Source: Gemmatimonadota bacterium (lineage in GTDB: Bacteria > Gemmatimonadota > Gemmatimonadetes > Longimicrobiales > Gaopeijiaceae). From it: a DNA stretch of 64,000 nucleotides. A program made the position numbers and the translations under genes. The notes below the pieces were generated by a model. It saw only the letters and a program-made list of their open reading frames with translations, made no database searches and was not told where the DNA came from. The stretch covers positions 124,001 to 188,000 of the forward strand of contig JAWKQO010000004.1 of assembly GCA_041390105.1 (NCBI GenBank), given 5' to 3'. Below, piece by piece: positions 17,144 through 26,366 of this stretch (within the stretch, counting starts at the first letter, position 1; every line of letters starts with the position of its first letter).

Positions 17144-18919
17144 TCACGGAGGGGTGATCATCGAGTAGTAGCTGGCCACGTTGAAGCCCGCCGGGTCGAT
17201 CTCGTAGTACTGGGACCGAATGAAGTGGCCGGTGGTCGGGAAGTAGGGCGGCGGCTCCGAAGCCGCACAGGTGTCGTAGGAATACCGCTTCAGGTATCCC
17301 GTGCCGGTGGTAACGCCAACCGCGCCACGCGTGTTCTGGATGATGCCGCCGGTCAGGTAGATGCAGCCCCGCCCCCAGGCCGACGCCTCACAGGGCTCGG
17401 CGCTCGTGGAGCCGGTATTGTAGGACTCCACCGTGAAGTTGTTCAGCGCCAACACCACGCTGTGGATGAACTCGTCCTTGGTGTCGTCGTAGGTGAGGTA
17501 GGGATCACTCGTCGAGACGGGCCGCAGTGGCTGATTGAGCGCGTTGTCGCTGATGCGGACGTCGTCGCCGGAGAAGAGACCCGCGATGTCTTTGCAGGTC
17601 CCCAGACCGGGATCCGTGGCGTAGGTGAGATCATCCACGATGTTGATGTCGTCCGTGGCCGCGATGGTCAGGTGACCGCGAAGCACACCGCTGACGGCCA
17701 CCTTCCCGTCCACGAAAACCACACCCTTGAAGTTCGGGTTGAAGGCGCGAGACAGGGGCCACAAGTAGGCGGCGTCCGCCGGCCGCGCCGCCGCTACCGC
17801 TGGAGCCACCGTACCGGGCCACGCCTGCCAGGCGCCCCCGTGGGGGACGGCGCCGATGAGCGCATTGAAGACGCCGCCGTTCAACGCCGGATCTCCACCC
17901 AGGTAGCAGCGACGTCGTGACGTCTTGAGGGAATCGCGCGCCGCGCTCGAGCCGACCGTTCCCTTGAGCCAGATCCCGGACCGGAAGGGATTGGCCATGC
18001 CGCCCGCGTGCATGCCGCAGGTCTCGCTGTCGTCCAGATCGCGATCGTTCACCCAGCCAGACGCGTAGTCCGCGTTGCCCGCCTGGTAGACCCGCATGAA
18101 GCCTTCGTTGTCGTCCGTGACATCGCCGTCGCCGTTGATGTCGATGGCCAGGAACTCGATGCGGGTGGTGGCCACGCCGCTTGCCCCGTTCGAGTTGCCG
18201 ACCACGCGCGTGTTCCCGGCGATGGCCTGGTTGCGCAAGAGATTGAGGTCGGCGGTCGTGGGCATGGGAATCTCGGGCGCGTTCTCCGTATAGCCTTGAT
18301 ACCAGGTCCCGTACCCCGGATTCTGCACCGTCTTGGCGGTGCGCACGGTGCTGTAGAACGAGGCGCCCGTCGAGTGGATCTTGATGAAGTCGTTCGAGTG
18401 CACGGGGCCGAAGATCGCGTCACCGCCACCGAAGTAGATGTTGGACGGCTCGATGTCGGTGAAGTAGGCGAACTTGGCAAAGCTCTCCTGCGTGACCTCC
18501 GCCCTGCGGATCACTTTGCCGCCGCCGGCGTCCTCGACCATGGAGATGATCGTGCCGAACACGCCGTACTGCCCCGAGGTCACGCCGCTGGGGCCGACCC
18601 AGGTGGTGCGGGTCACTCCGGGCAATGTGCCGTGTATGGCGTCGCTCACCGGCGCAGCGCTCTCCAAAGCCGTGTACCCAGTGGTCGGGTAGTAGGACTT
18701 GTTGGCGTTGATCAGCGCACGGGCCTGCTCGAGTCCGGCGTCGGCGGCCGCTTCCAGCGTGCTGTGGCGATCGTAGTAGCGGTTGATCAGCGTATGGTTG
18801 GTGCCCACCAGCGCAGCGCCGGTGGCCAGCGCACCGACCGCCAACACGATGAACAGCGTGATCGCCATGGCGATCCCCTGCTCGTTGCTCTGGAGGCGGA
18901 AGTCCGTCTTCATGGTCAT
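17144..18919 (-). CDS. PilX-like pilus assembly protein
   Basis: The protein is 591 aa from ATG 18919 (GAGG upstream; an alternative ATG lies 6 nt later). The N-terminus has NEQGIAMAITLFIVLAVGAL, a PilX-type hydrophobic segment, with QARALINANKS after it. The rest is a long beta-rich extracellular domain with an EF-hand-like DINGDGDVTDDNEG calcium loop and paired cysteines. Its size and GGGDAIFGPVHSNDFI region suggest the large DUF4900-type minor pilin proteins. It is the last gene of the minor pilin operon and probably part of the pilus tip complex. Family naming beyond PilX-like is uncertain. Confidence 0.7.
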   Translation of the reverse strand: MTMKTDFRLQSNEQGIAMAITLFIVLAVGALATGAALVGTNHTLINRYYDRHSTLEAAADAGLEQARALINANKSYYPTTGYTALESAAPVSDAIHGTLPGVTRTTWVGPSGVTSGQYGVFGTIISMVEDAGGGKVIRRAEVTQESFAKFAYFTDIEPSNIYFGGGDAIFGPVHSNDFIKIHSTGASFYSTVRTAKTVQNPGYGTWYQGYTENAPEIPMPTTADLNLLRNQAIAGNTRVVGNSNGASGVATTRIEFLAIDINGDGDVTDDNEGFMRVYQAGNADYASGWVNDRDLDDSETCGMHAGGMANPFRSGIWLKGTVGSSAARDSLKTSRRRCYLGGDPALNGGVFNALIGAVPHGGAWQAWPGTVAPAVAAARPADAAYLWPLSRAFNPNFKGVVFVDGKVAVSGVLRGHLTIAATDDINIVDDLTYATDPGLGTCKDIAGLFSGDDVRISDNALNQPLRPVSTSDPYLTYDDTKDEFIHSVVLALNNFTVESYNTGSTSAEPCEASAWGRGCIYLTGGIIQNTRGAVGVTTGTGYLKRYSYDTCAASEPPPYFPTTGHFIRSQYYEIDPAGFNVASYYSMITPP

Positions 18920-18938
18920 GGTCCTCGGTAAGGCCCCG

Positions 18939-20120
18939 TCAGTTCACCGTGACGGGTGCGGCTTCGAGCATCCCCGAGAGCTTCGGGGTGCAGTCCTGGG
19001 CGGCCACGGCGTAGATGTAGGTGTCGCCCACGGTCACGTTGGTGTCCAGGTAGCTGTAGGTGACTGCGCCGGCCGGAATGCTCACGAACGGGTCTCCCCA
19101 CGGGTTCCCGGTGAGCCTCCGCCAGATGGTGTAGCGGATGACGTCCTGTTCGCCCATCGTCTCGTCGGTCGCTGGATTCCACTGCAGCAACACCGCGTCG
19201 ACGCCACCCAGGGTATCCACATCGAAGGCGGCGAAGCCGGCCGTGCCCAGGATGGGGTCGTCCCCGCAGCTCTGCAGCCGCGGGTACTTGGAGTTGCGCA
19301 TGTCGATCATCAAGGACAGATCGGCGGTGCGCTCCTCCGGGCCCGTGAGGCCGTTGGTGCCACGCACCTGGACGCGGACCGAACGGAAGAGATCCAGCTT
19401 GCCGGACTGGCCGGTGTCCGCCACCGACGCCTCCAACTTGGCCAGGTGCTTCAGGGGAAGCTGGGCGTTCGGAATGCTGTCGTTGAACGACGCGACGCCC
19501 ACACTGTCCCGCTGGTAGAAGTACCGGAAGAACGGCTCGCTCCCCGCCTTGAGCAGGTTCCGCGAGACCAGCTCCGGTGGGTTCGAGTTGACCTTTCGGT
19601 AGAGAGCCCAGTCGTCGGAGCGCGTCGTGGCCGTGTCCTGTTCGAAGTAGAACATGATCACTTCGGCGGGGCTTGGGATCGCGCTCCCCGGAGGATCCTG
19701 GTACAGGGTGTCGCCCACCACGAACGACGTACCGGGAATCGTGACCGGCGTGCGCAAGGACGAGACCGTCCCGCTGGGGGCCCCCGGATCGTAGTAGACT
19801 GCCCCCAGGTTCCCGGAGACATTGGTCGCGTAGTCCGCCGAGAAGGCGAGGACGTTCTCGCCCGCATACAGCATCCAGGGCTGTCCGGGTGCCACGCCGG
19901 TGCCCGCCGTCTGGATATCCGTCTCCAGGCGATCGAGTGTGAAGCGCAGGTTCTGCAGCGCGGTCATGCGCTCGGCACCGCGGTAGAACGCCTTGCTCTG
20001 GGTGGCCATGAAGCCCATGGCGCCGGCCACGATGAAGGCGAAGATCGAGATCACGATCAGGATCTCGACCAGGGTCATGCCCCGCCGGTCCGTGGTCTGA
20101 AAGGTCTGATGCTGGTTCAT
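18939..20120 (-). CDS. PilW-like minor pilin with C-terminal FN3-like domain
   Basis: The protein is 393 aa. The class III signal is RRGMTLVEILIVISIF, with the usual Glu at position 5 of the mature pilin after the prepilin peptidase site. A PilW-like globular region follows. The last about 90 residues (VLLQWNPATDE, RYTIWRR, DTYIYAVAAQD) look like a fibronectin type III domain, unusual for a pilin and suggestive of adhesion or protein contact. The start overlaps the stop of the PilV-like gene by 4 bp. Confidence 0.8.
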   Translation of the reverse strand: MNQHQTFQTTDRRGMTLVEILIVISIFAFIVAGAMGFMATQSKAFYRGAERMTALQNLRFTLDRLETDIQTAGTGVAPGQPWMLYAGENVLAFSADYATNVSGNLGAVYYDPGAPSGTVSSLRTPVTIPGTSFVVGDTLYQDPPGSAIPSPAEVIMFYFEQDTATTRSDDWALYRKVNSNPPELVSRNLLKAGSEPFFRYFYQRDSVGVASFNDSIPNAQLPLKHLAKLEASVADTGQSGKLDLFRSVRVQVRGTNGLTGPEERTADLSLMIDMRNSKYPRLQSCGDDPILGTAGFAAFDVDTLGGVDAVLLQWNPATDETMGEQDVIRYTIWRRLTGNPWGDPFVSIPAGAVTYSYLDTNVTVGDTYIYAVAAQDCTPKLSGMLEAAPVTVN

Positions 20121-20503
20121 GGGGCCCCCACGACCGACTCGCGCACGATGGTGTCTGCCAGGAGGGGCCCGAACACCGAGACGGTGACGCGCTTGTAGTC
20201 CATCTTGACCGGCCCGCCCACCGCCTGTTCGATGTGCGCGATGGCGGTGGTCCGCGTGAAGCCGGTCAGCCCCGGGAGATTGGTTTCGGACCCGACATAG
20301 ATCGAGTCGAGAGCCGAGTATCTGGGATCCAGCACGATCTGTTGCAGCTTCTCCCCCGCAGCCTCGACGGCCAGAGCACGGAGCTCGGTGCTACCGGCGG
20401 TCTGGATCAGGCGTCCGGCGGAGGCAGCAATCCCCAGGATGGCCACCGTCAGGATGATCAAGGCGGTCATGAGCTCGACCAGCGTGAAGCCTTTCTGGTC
20501 CAT
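20117..20503 (-). CDS. PilV-like minor pilin
   Basis: The protein is 128 aa from ATG 20503. This ATG shares one base with the TGA of the preceding gene and has AGGAG 8 nt upstream; an in-frame GTG two codons earlier is less likely. The prepilin motif is QKGFTLVELMTALIILTV with cleavage after Gly, followed by a short globular part with GEKLQQIVLD. It is a type IV pilus or type II secretion minor pseudopilin, processed by PilD, which is not in the window. Confidence 0.82.
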   Translation of the reverse strand: MDQKGFTLVELMTALIILTVAILGIAASAGRLIQTAGSTELRALAVEAAGEKLQQIVLDPRYSALDSIYVGSETNLPGLTGFTRTTAIAHIEQAVGGPVKMDYKRVTVSVFGPLLADTIVRESVVGAP

Positions 20504-21093
20504 CAGCACTTCTCCTCCCAGCTACCGGTTTTGTAGCTGAAGCAACGGATGCGTCCGGTGGCGCGCTCGATCTGGATGGCGCGCGCGTGCTCCGGGAAGG
20601 TGTTCCCGAGGGCGGCCTGCTTGGTGGTGATGTAGACCGTGCCCGCTTCGCTGGTGCTGCCGTTTCGGTAGAACCGCACCACCGGGAGGGAGCTGCCCCA
20701 GGTCTGGGTGAAGGTGACCGCCGAGGTAGCCCCGTTCAGAGTCGGCGCTCCACCCCGCCCGAACACCACACCTTGCTCGAACTCCACGACCCTCTGTTCC
20801 TCGTTGGTACCAAGCAGCTTGTCGTTGTCGGCGTCCAGATGGAGGATCAGGCGGTTCAGGGTCGTGTCGAAGACGTAGTTGACGTTGTGACCCCGCAGCA
20901 GCGCCGTCTGCTGGGCACCGTGGAGTCCGGTGCTGAGCTGGAGCGCCGCCGTATCCATCCGGTACTTGGCGAGGTCGATCCGCGGGCCGGCGATCCCGGC
21001 CACGATCCCGATCAAGGCCATGATCACGACCAGCTCCATGAGGGTGAAGCCTCGGGAGTGGCGCACAGCGTCTGGAACGGGGAGTCGCATCAT
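20503..21093 (-). CDS. FimT/GspH-like minor pseudopilin
   Basis: The protein is 196 aa from ATG 21093; the longer frame starting at 21252 adds a low-complexity Pro/Arg segment. The prepilin motif is SRGFTLMELVVIMALIGIVA. The GspH/FimT region follows, with LHLDADNDKLLG and an ending of ITTKQAALGNTF then CFSYKTG. It is the first gene of the operon FimT-PilV-PilW-PilX, which together would form the pilus-priming tip complex. A cysteine pair is absent. Confidence 0.82.
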   Translation of the reverse strand: MMRLPVPDAVRHSRGFTLMELVVIMALIGIVAGIAGPRIDLAKYRMDTAALQLSTGLHGAQQTALLRGHNVNYVFDTTLNRLILHLDADNDKLLGTNEEQRVVEFEQGVVFGRGGAPTLNGATSAVTFTQTWGSSLPVVRFYRNGSTSEAGTVYITTKQAALGNTFPEHARAIQIERATGRIRCFSYKTGSWEEKC

Positions 21094-21524
21094 ATCCAGG
21101 GTGTCTTCCCGGCCGCATGAGCCGGGCAATTCGCGAAGCCTGTCCGACGTCTGCCGACGCCGGCGCCGTGGAAGGAGGCATGGACCAGGCCGCGCTCCGG
21201 GTGACGGACCCGGGACACAGCCCCCGGTGCCCCCGGCCGGACAATGTGACATAATCCAATGCAGAACAAAGAGTTAGAGACTTCGTTGCGCCGGGCCCGA
21301 TGGTGTGTTCCCGGCGCGACGGCCGGCACGGCCTTGCCGGAGCAGCCGAAACTTTGTGCTGAGGGAGGGCCGGTCGGCGACGTCCGCGCCCAATCGACCG
21401 CCCTCCGGCTGGGGGCGGGTCCTTCGTTCGTGCGGCACCATCATTGCTGCCACCCCCGGGGAAAACCGGTTTTCTTCTTCAAGGGTGGACCGTCGGCCAA
21501 GGGCCCCGGTCGGTGGGAGCGTTT
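21094..21524. other. 431-bp divergent intergenic region with a 14-bp palindrome
   Basis: This region separates the pilin operon (minus) from a hypothetical gene (plus). It holds an AT-rich patch around 21243-21285, likely promoter material. A perfect 14-bp palindrome, GAAAACCGGTTTTC, occupies 21461-21474, about 50 bp before the plus-strand start. No convincing gene is present. Confidence 0.5.
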
Positions 21525-22019
21525 GTGAATCCGAGCAGTGCGGCACCGTCGACGCGGGAGATTCCAGCCAGCCTGCGCCGTGAGTTGTCCCAGCTCCTGG
21601 GGCTCAACGAGCACTTGTTGAGCGAACTGGAGCTGCTGCGCCGGGAGTTGGGCGCGCCGTTGACGGCGAATCTGCTCGATTCGATCCGGGGACAGTCCGA
21701 CACTCCGGTGCCGCGCCTCTTCGAGGACGCGGCCCGGGCCATCGATCAGGCGCTCGAAGTCCTCAAGGCGTGCGATGCCGAGTTGCAGGCCCAGGTCCGC
21801 CGCCCGCTGGGGGCGGTCCACCTCGAGGGCCTCCCCGCCCTACCCCCGCGCCTGTCCCGCTTCCTGGCCGAGCGGCAGGACGTGCCAGGATTCCACTACG
21901 AGCTGCGCAGGGACCGCGTGCGCGGCTGGGTGGTGCATTGGAAGGAGTACGGGGCCGACGGCGCCCTCCGGGGAGCCGGTCAGTTCTACGAACGCCCCTA
22001 CGCCTGGCTGGAGGACTGA
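21525..22019 (+). CDS. Hypothetical helical protein
   Basis: The protein is 164 aa from GTG 21525 (GGGAG 5 nt upstream). The frame stays open to 21444, but that part reads as non-coding. The N-terminal half is strongly helical and Leu-rich (LRRELSQLLGLNEHLLSELE), probably a coiled coil. The C-terminal part has RRDRVRGWVVHWKEYG and ends PYAWLED. I do not recognise the family. It converges with the HNH gene, only 14 bp away. Confidence 0.6.
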   Translation: MNPSSAAPSTREIPASLRRELSQLLGLNEHLLSELELLRRELGAPLTANLLDSIRGQSDTPVPRLFEDAARAIDQALEVLKACDAELQAQVRRPLGAVHLEGLPALPPRLSRFLAERQDVPGFHYELRRDRVRGWVVHWKEYGADGALRGAGQFYERPYAWLED

Positions 22020-22033
22020 GCAGCAGGTCGACC

Positions 22034-22600
22034 TCAGTCGATCGGGGAACCCGTCGGCTCGAGGGCACTCAGCGCGTCGTCGCCGTAGAACATACGGATG
22101 TACTTCCGCTGCGCAGGCGTAACCCGGCGGACAGCCCATACCAGGTGCACATAGTTGGGCTCGGCGGGTTGAGTGAGGAGCCGCATGCCCGCCTGGGTCG
22201 GAAGCCGGTCCGCTTTCCGGTTGTTACAGCTCGAGCAGGCCGTGACCACGTTCCCCCACGAGTTGTCCCCGCCCTGCGAGAGGGGAAGCACGTGGTCCCG
22301 GGTCAGGAACTGACGGCCCGCCAACTCCGATCGATGGCGACCGCAGTATTGGCACCGGTACTCGTCCCGGGCGAAGAGAAAGGTGTTCGTGACCTGCCTC
22401 CGGAAGCGGCGGGGCACGTGGACGAACCGCACCAACCGGATGACGACCGGCACCGGCAGCTGTTCGGTGGCCGAGCGGAACAACCGCGTAGGATCGGCCT
22501 CCAGCACCTCAGCCTTGTCATCCAGTACGAGACGAACCGCTCGCCGAGCAGGAACGATGGTGAGCGGCTCGTAAGACGCGTTCAGCGCCAGGCACATCAT
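22034..22600 (-). CDS. HNH endonuclease
   Basis: The protein is 188 aa from ATG 22600 (second ATG at 22597). It has the HNH layout: CQYCGRH, then TRDHVLPLSQGG with the catalytic His and Asp, then NVVTACSSCNNRKADR with the second zinc CxxC. The N-terminal LALNASYEPL is typical of the widely conserved bacterial HNH proteins of about 170-190 aa whose role is unknown. The start follows a promoter at 22607-22636 so closely that the mRNA is probably leaderless. Confidence 0.88.
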   Translation of the reverse strand: MMCLALNASYEPLTIVPARRAVRLVLDDKAEVLEADPTRLFRSATEQLPVPVVIRLVRFVHVPRRFRRQVTNTFLFARDEYRCQYCGRHRSELAGRQFLTRDHVLPLSQGGDNSWGNVVTACSSCNNRKADRLPTQAGMRLLTQPAEPNYVHLVWAVRRVTPAQRKYIRMFYGDDALSALEPTGSPID

Positions 22601-22636
22601 GACCTGAAAATACAGGGGCGCTGCCAGCCTCAGCAA
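22601..22636 (-). promoter_or_regulatory. Promoter of the HNH gene giving a leaderless mRNA
   Basis: On the minus strand, TTGCTG (22636-22631) and TATTTT (22612-22607) are separated by 18 bp. The ATG begins 7 nt after the -10 hexamer, about where transcription would start. The TATTTTCAGGT string is shared with the antitoxin gene at 45316. Confidence 0.5.
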
Positions 22637-22646
22637 CGCAGGCCGG

Positions 22647-25160
22647 TCACAGCAGGGCGACGGGATCCCGGTCGACGACCACGCGCACGTCCCCTGGCGC
22701 CTCCTCTCCCGCCTCCAGGAGCGCATGCGCGGCACGCCCCAGATCGGCGGCCGGTCCGCGAAGCAGGAAGTGCCAACGCCAGCGGCCGTGCAGTCGTTCG
22801 ATCGGCGCCGGGGCTGGGCCAGTGAGCCGCAAGCCGGGGTAGCGTCCGGCCGCCAACCACCCCAACACCCGATCGGCCAGTCGCTCCGCCTCCTCGGCCG
22901 CCTTGGGCTGATCGGGACTGCTGATCACCACGTTGATCAGGCGGACGAAGGGCGGGTAGCCGGCCGTGCTCCGTTCCACCAGCTCACGCGCCGCGAACGC
23001 TTCGAAATCGTGGCGTAGGGCCGCCTGTACCACGTAGTGCTCGGGCACCGCGCTCTGGATCAGGACCTGACCGCCCTTGGTCCCCCGACCGGCCCGCCCC
23101 GCAACCTGGCTGAGCAATTGAAACGTACGCTCACTGGCCCTGAAGTCGGGGAGGTGGAGCCCGACGTCCGCGTTGATGACCCCGACGAGCGTCACGTTCG
23201 GGAAGTCCAGCCCCTTCGCGATCATCTGGGTGCCCAGGAGAATGTCGACCTCTCCCTTGCCCACCCGCTCCAGGATCCGGTGGTGCGCCCACTTCCCACC
23301 CGTGGTGTCGAGGTCCATGCGAGCGATCCGCGCACCGGGGAAGGTCTGGGCCACGACGCGCTCGACCTGTTCCGTACCGATGCCGCGGTAGCCCAACTCT
23401 CCTTCGCGACAGCGTGGACACGTGCGCGGAGCCTCCTCCTCCCGGCCGCAGTGGTGACACACCACCCTGCCCCGCGCCCGATGAAACGTCATCGAGACGG
23501 AGCAGTCCTCGCACTCGGCGACGTAGCCGCACGCTTCGCATTGCAGGAAGCTGGAGTAGCCACGTCGGTTCAACAGCAGGATGGACTGTTCCTCGCGCTG
23601 TAGGCGCGTCCGCACGGCGACGATAAGAGGAGGCGAGAGTACCAGGCCGCCTTCCCCCCGGGCTGGGACCTCCTCGTCGGGAGGGGCGCGTCGCCTCCCC
23701 TCGGCCTCCTTCTTCACGCGGAGATCGATCACCTCCACCGGAGGCAAGGCTCCTCCCGAGACCCGTTCGGGCAGGCTGAGCTTGTGGTACTTGCTCCGCT
23801 CCGCGTTGACCCAGGTCTCGAGCGACGGCGTCGCACTCCCCAGGACGCAGACGGCCCCCTCCAGGCGCGCACGCACCACGGCCACGTCGCGCGCATGATA
23901 GCGCGGGGTTTCGGATTGCTTGTAGCTCCCGTCGTGCTCCTCGTCGACCACCACCACGCCCAGTCGTTCGATGGGTGCGAAGATGGCGGAGCGGGCGCCC
24001 ACCGCGATCCGCTTGCGTCCCTCCCTGAGCGCGCGCCAGGCGTCGTAGCGCTCGCCGTCCGACAGCCCCGAGTGCAAGACGGCCACGCTGTCGCCGAAGC
24101 GGCCCCGAAAGCGTGCCACTGTTTGGGGGGTGAGCCCGATCTCGGGTACCAGCACGATCGCACCGCGGCCCTGCTCGAGGGCGCGAGCCAGGAGCTCGAT
24201 GTAGACCAGCGTTTTCCCCGACCCTGTGATGCCGTGCAGCAGGAAAGGGGCCGGGTCGGGGCGCCCCAAGCCTTCGACCAACGCGCCGAGCACCTCCGCC
24301 TGGCGCGTGGTCGGTGTCAGCGCCGCCGTCGGCTCGACAGGCAGGTCCGAGAAGGGGTCGCGCTCGCGTTCGACGTCCATCGCGCTGGCGATCCCACGCG
24401 CCACCAGCGCCCGCGCCGCTGCCGCCAGTCCGTCGGCCGCCAGCGTGCCCAGGTCCAGCTCCCCTCCGGCCTCTTCCAGGCGTCGGTAGGCCTCGCGCTG
24501 TCTGGGCGCCCGGGACAACACCTGCTCGCGCGTGTCCAGGGTCTCCAGCCACTGTTCCAGGCGGATCACCCGTCGGGTCTGCGCCGCGGGCTCGCGTGGC
24601 GTGCTCACCGAGTGGTGGGCCAACCCTCGGCCGACCAGCTGGCGAACCTCCGGCCAGATGGATCCCAGACCCAACTCCTTGCCGAGGGCCGGGACCGTGC
24701 GTGCACCGGAGGCAGCGCGCAACGCATCGAACACGCGCAGGGCTCTACCGCCCAGGTCGCCCGGTCTACGCGTGTCGGGATGCACGAGCACCAGATCGCG
24801 CGAGTGGTCGGACAAGAGCACGGGCAGCGCCGATCTCAGCACCAGACCGAGAGGCGCGACGTAGTACTCGGCGATCCAGCGACTCAACTCCAGGAGCGGC
24901 ACCGTCAGCGCGGGCCGGTCGCCATCGAGAACGTCCACCACCGTCCGCAGCCCGCGGGGACGCTCGCGCACGTCGGTGTCCACCACCCAGCCCACCCGCA
25001 GCGCGCGGCGAAACGGCACCAATACCCGCGCCCCCAGCGGCGCTGGGGCGTCGTCCGGGAGCGCGTACGTGAACGTGCGATCGAGAGGAAGGGGCAGCGC
25101 CACGTCCACCAATCGGGACGGAGGAGCTACCGAAAGGGAGGTCTGCCCGGGAGACCCCAC
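22647..25160 (-). CDS. priA: Primosomal protein N' (replication restart helicase PriA)
   Basis: The protein is 837 aa. The N-terminal 3'-OH-DNA-binding domain (about 15-115) contains VALPLPLDRTFTY, followed by a winged helix. The helicase has Walker A GITGSGKT (310-317) and DEEH (406-409). Between the helicase lobes are eight zinc cysteines: 541, 544, 550, 553, 568, 571, 581 and 584. PriA loads the replicative helicase at stalled forks. The annotated GTG start at 25160 has no clear ribosome-binding site. A GTG within RLVDVALPLP would give a more usual N-terminus. Confidence 0.94.
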   Translation of the reverse strand: MGSPGQTSLSVAPPSRLVDVALPLPLDRTFTYALPDDAPAPLGARVLVPFRRALRVGWVVDTDVRERPRGLRTVVDVLDGDRPALTVPLLELSRWIAEYYVAPLGLVLRSALPVLLSDHSRDLVLVHPDTRRPGDLGGRALRVFDALRAASGARTVPALGKELGLGSIWPEVRQLVGRGLAHHSVSTPREPAAQTRRVIRLEQWLETLDTREQVLSRAPRQREAYRRLEEAGGELDLGTLAADGLAAAARALVARGIASAMDVERERDPFSDLPVEPTAALTPTTRQAEVLGALVEGLGRPDPAPFLLHGITGSGKTLVYIELLARALEQGRGAIVLVPEIGLTPQTVARFRGRFGDSVAVLHSGLSDGERYDAWRALREGRKRIAVGARSAIFAPIERLGVVVVDEEHDGSYKQSETPRYHARDVAVVRARLEGAVCVLGSATPSLETWVNAERSKYHKLSLPERVSGGALPPVEVIDLRVKKEAEGRRRAPPDEEVPARGEGGLVLSPPLIVAVRTRLQREEQSILLLNRRGYSSFLQCEACGYVAECEDCSVSMTFHRARGRVVCHHCGREEEAPRTCPRCREGELGYRGIGTEQVERVVAQTFPGARIARMDLDTTGGKWAHHRILERVGKGEVDILLGTQMIAKGLDFPNVTLVGVINADVGLHLPDFRASERTFQLLSQVAGRAGRGTKGGQVLIQSAVPEHYVVQAALRHDFEAFAARELVERSTAGYPPFVRLINVVISSPDQPKAAEEAERLADRVLGWLAAGRYPGLRLTGPAPAPIERLHGRWRWHFLLRGPAADLGRAAHALLEAGEEAPGDVRVVVDRDPVALL

Positions 25161-25168
25161 TGCAGTGG

Positions 25169-26359
25169 CTAGGGAAGCAGGAAGACGTCCCGCTGAGGAT
25201 CGGGGGTCGTCACCTCCGGCCCCCCTTCGCCCCAGAAGACATCGACCTCGGAGCGAACGCCCAGGATCTCGGGGATGTAGATCCCCGGCTCCACGGAGAA
25301 GCCCACGCCGGGGAGCAGCTCGCGATCGTCGCGGCTCTCCAGGTTGTCGAGGTTGGGCCCGCTCCCGTGCAGGTCGCGGTCGATGGAGTGTCCAGTACGA
25401 TGGACGAAGCGCGGTCCGTACCCGGCTTCCTCGATCACCCGACGAGCGACGTCGTCCACCTCGTATCCCCGGACCTCCTCACCGGCCGTATAGCGCGCCT
25501 GGAGGAAGCGTACCGCCGCCTCGCGTGCGTCGCGCACCGCGGTCCACACCCGTGCCACGTCATCCGGAAGCGGGGCCCCGTAGAACGCCATCCAGGTCTG
25601 ATCCGCCGGCACCGCCTCGTGCGAGGTTCGACCCCACAGGTCGATGAGCAGCACGTCCCCGGAGCGGATTGGCTCACCGACGGCGCCCGGGTCGTAGTGA
25701 GGATCCGAGGCCCGGGGCCCGATCGCCACGATGCACCCCACGTCGACGCCCACCCCGGCCTCGGCCAGCTCGGCGCGGATCCACTGCGCGAGCGCGCCCT
25801 CCGTGGTCGGGGACCCGGAGCGTTGGGCGTCGCGGGCCCGTTCGAACGCCGCCCGGGCCACCCGCCGCAACACTTGGGCGGCCTTCCGGTGCTCGTGCAA
25901 TTGCTCCGTGGACCAGCGTGCGTAGAACTGGCTGACCAGGTCCCCCGAGCTGAGGATCTCGACGCCGGCTTCGCGGACCAGCTCGACAATGCCCATGGGC
26001 ACCCGGTCGAGCGTCGGAACGGCGGAGCGGGACGAGACCTCCATCGCCACGCGCTTGACCCCGGACAACAGTTCGCCCAACGCCGTTTCCAACTCCCTCC
26101 AACCGGAGTAGAAGCGCGCCTGCCACGGCCAATGCTGCCACTGGACCCGCTCGATGGCGTGGATCAGCGCCACCGGCTCCCCCTCGGCGGGAATCAGCGC
26201 GAAGCCCCTACGAGTGGTCCAGGGAATGGACAACAGCGACGCAGCCACGGGATTCGAGCCGCGGAACTCGAACAGGAGCCACCCGTCCATACCGCGCTCG
26301 CGCAGCGCGGTCTGGATGGCCTCGACGCCCTCCGGGCGCAGCACCAGTCCATCACTCAT
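25169..26359 (-). CDS. M24-family metallopeptidase (Xaa-Pro aminopeptidase type)
   Basis: The protein is 396 aa from ATG 26359, just after the upstream methyltransferase stop. An N-terminal creatinase-like domain precedes the pita-bread catalytic domain. The metal ligands are visible as the first Asp in LLIDLWG, the Asp in EAVPADQT, the His in HRTGHSIDRDLHG, and the Glu residues in VEPGIYIPE and RSEVDVFW. It probably removes N-terminal residues before proline. It is eight bp from priA and on the same strand. Confidence 0.87.
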   Translation of the reverse strand: MSDGLVLRPEGVEAIQTALRERGMDGWLLFEFRGSNPVAASLLSIPWTTRRGFALIPAEGEPVALIHAIERVQWQHWPWQARFYSGWRELETALGELLSGVKRVAMEVSSRSAVPTLDRVPMGIVELVREAGVEILSSGDLVSQFYARWSTEQLHEHRKAAQVLRRVARAAFERARDAQRSGSPTTEGALAQWIRAELAEAGVGVDVGCIVAIGPRASDPHYDPGAVGEPIRSGDVLLIDLWGRTSHEAVPADQTWMAFYGAPLPDDVARVWTAVRDAREAAVRFLQARYTAGEEVRGYEVDDVARRVIEEAGYGPRFVHRTGHSIDRDLHGSGPNLDNLESRDDRELLPGVGFSVEPGIYIPEILGVRSEVDVFWGEGGPEVTTPDPQRDVFLLP

Positions 26360-26366
26360 GAGGCCT

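Noticed and set aside
23784..25172. Long plus-strand open frame opposite priA
   Set aside because: It is antisense to a gene with clear helicase and zinc motifs and has no family features of its own.
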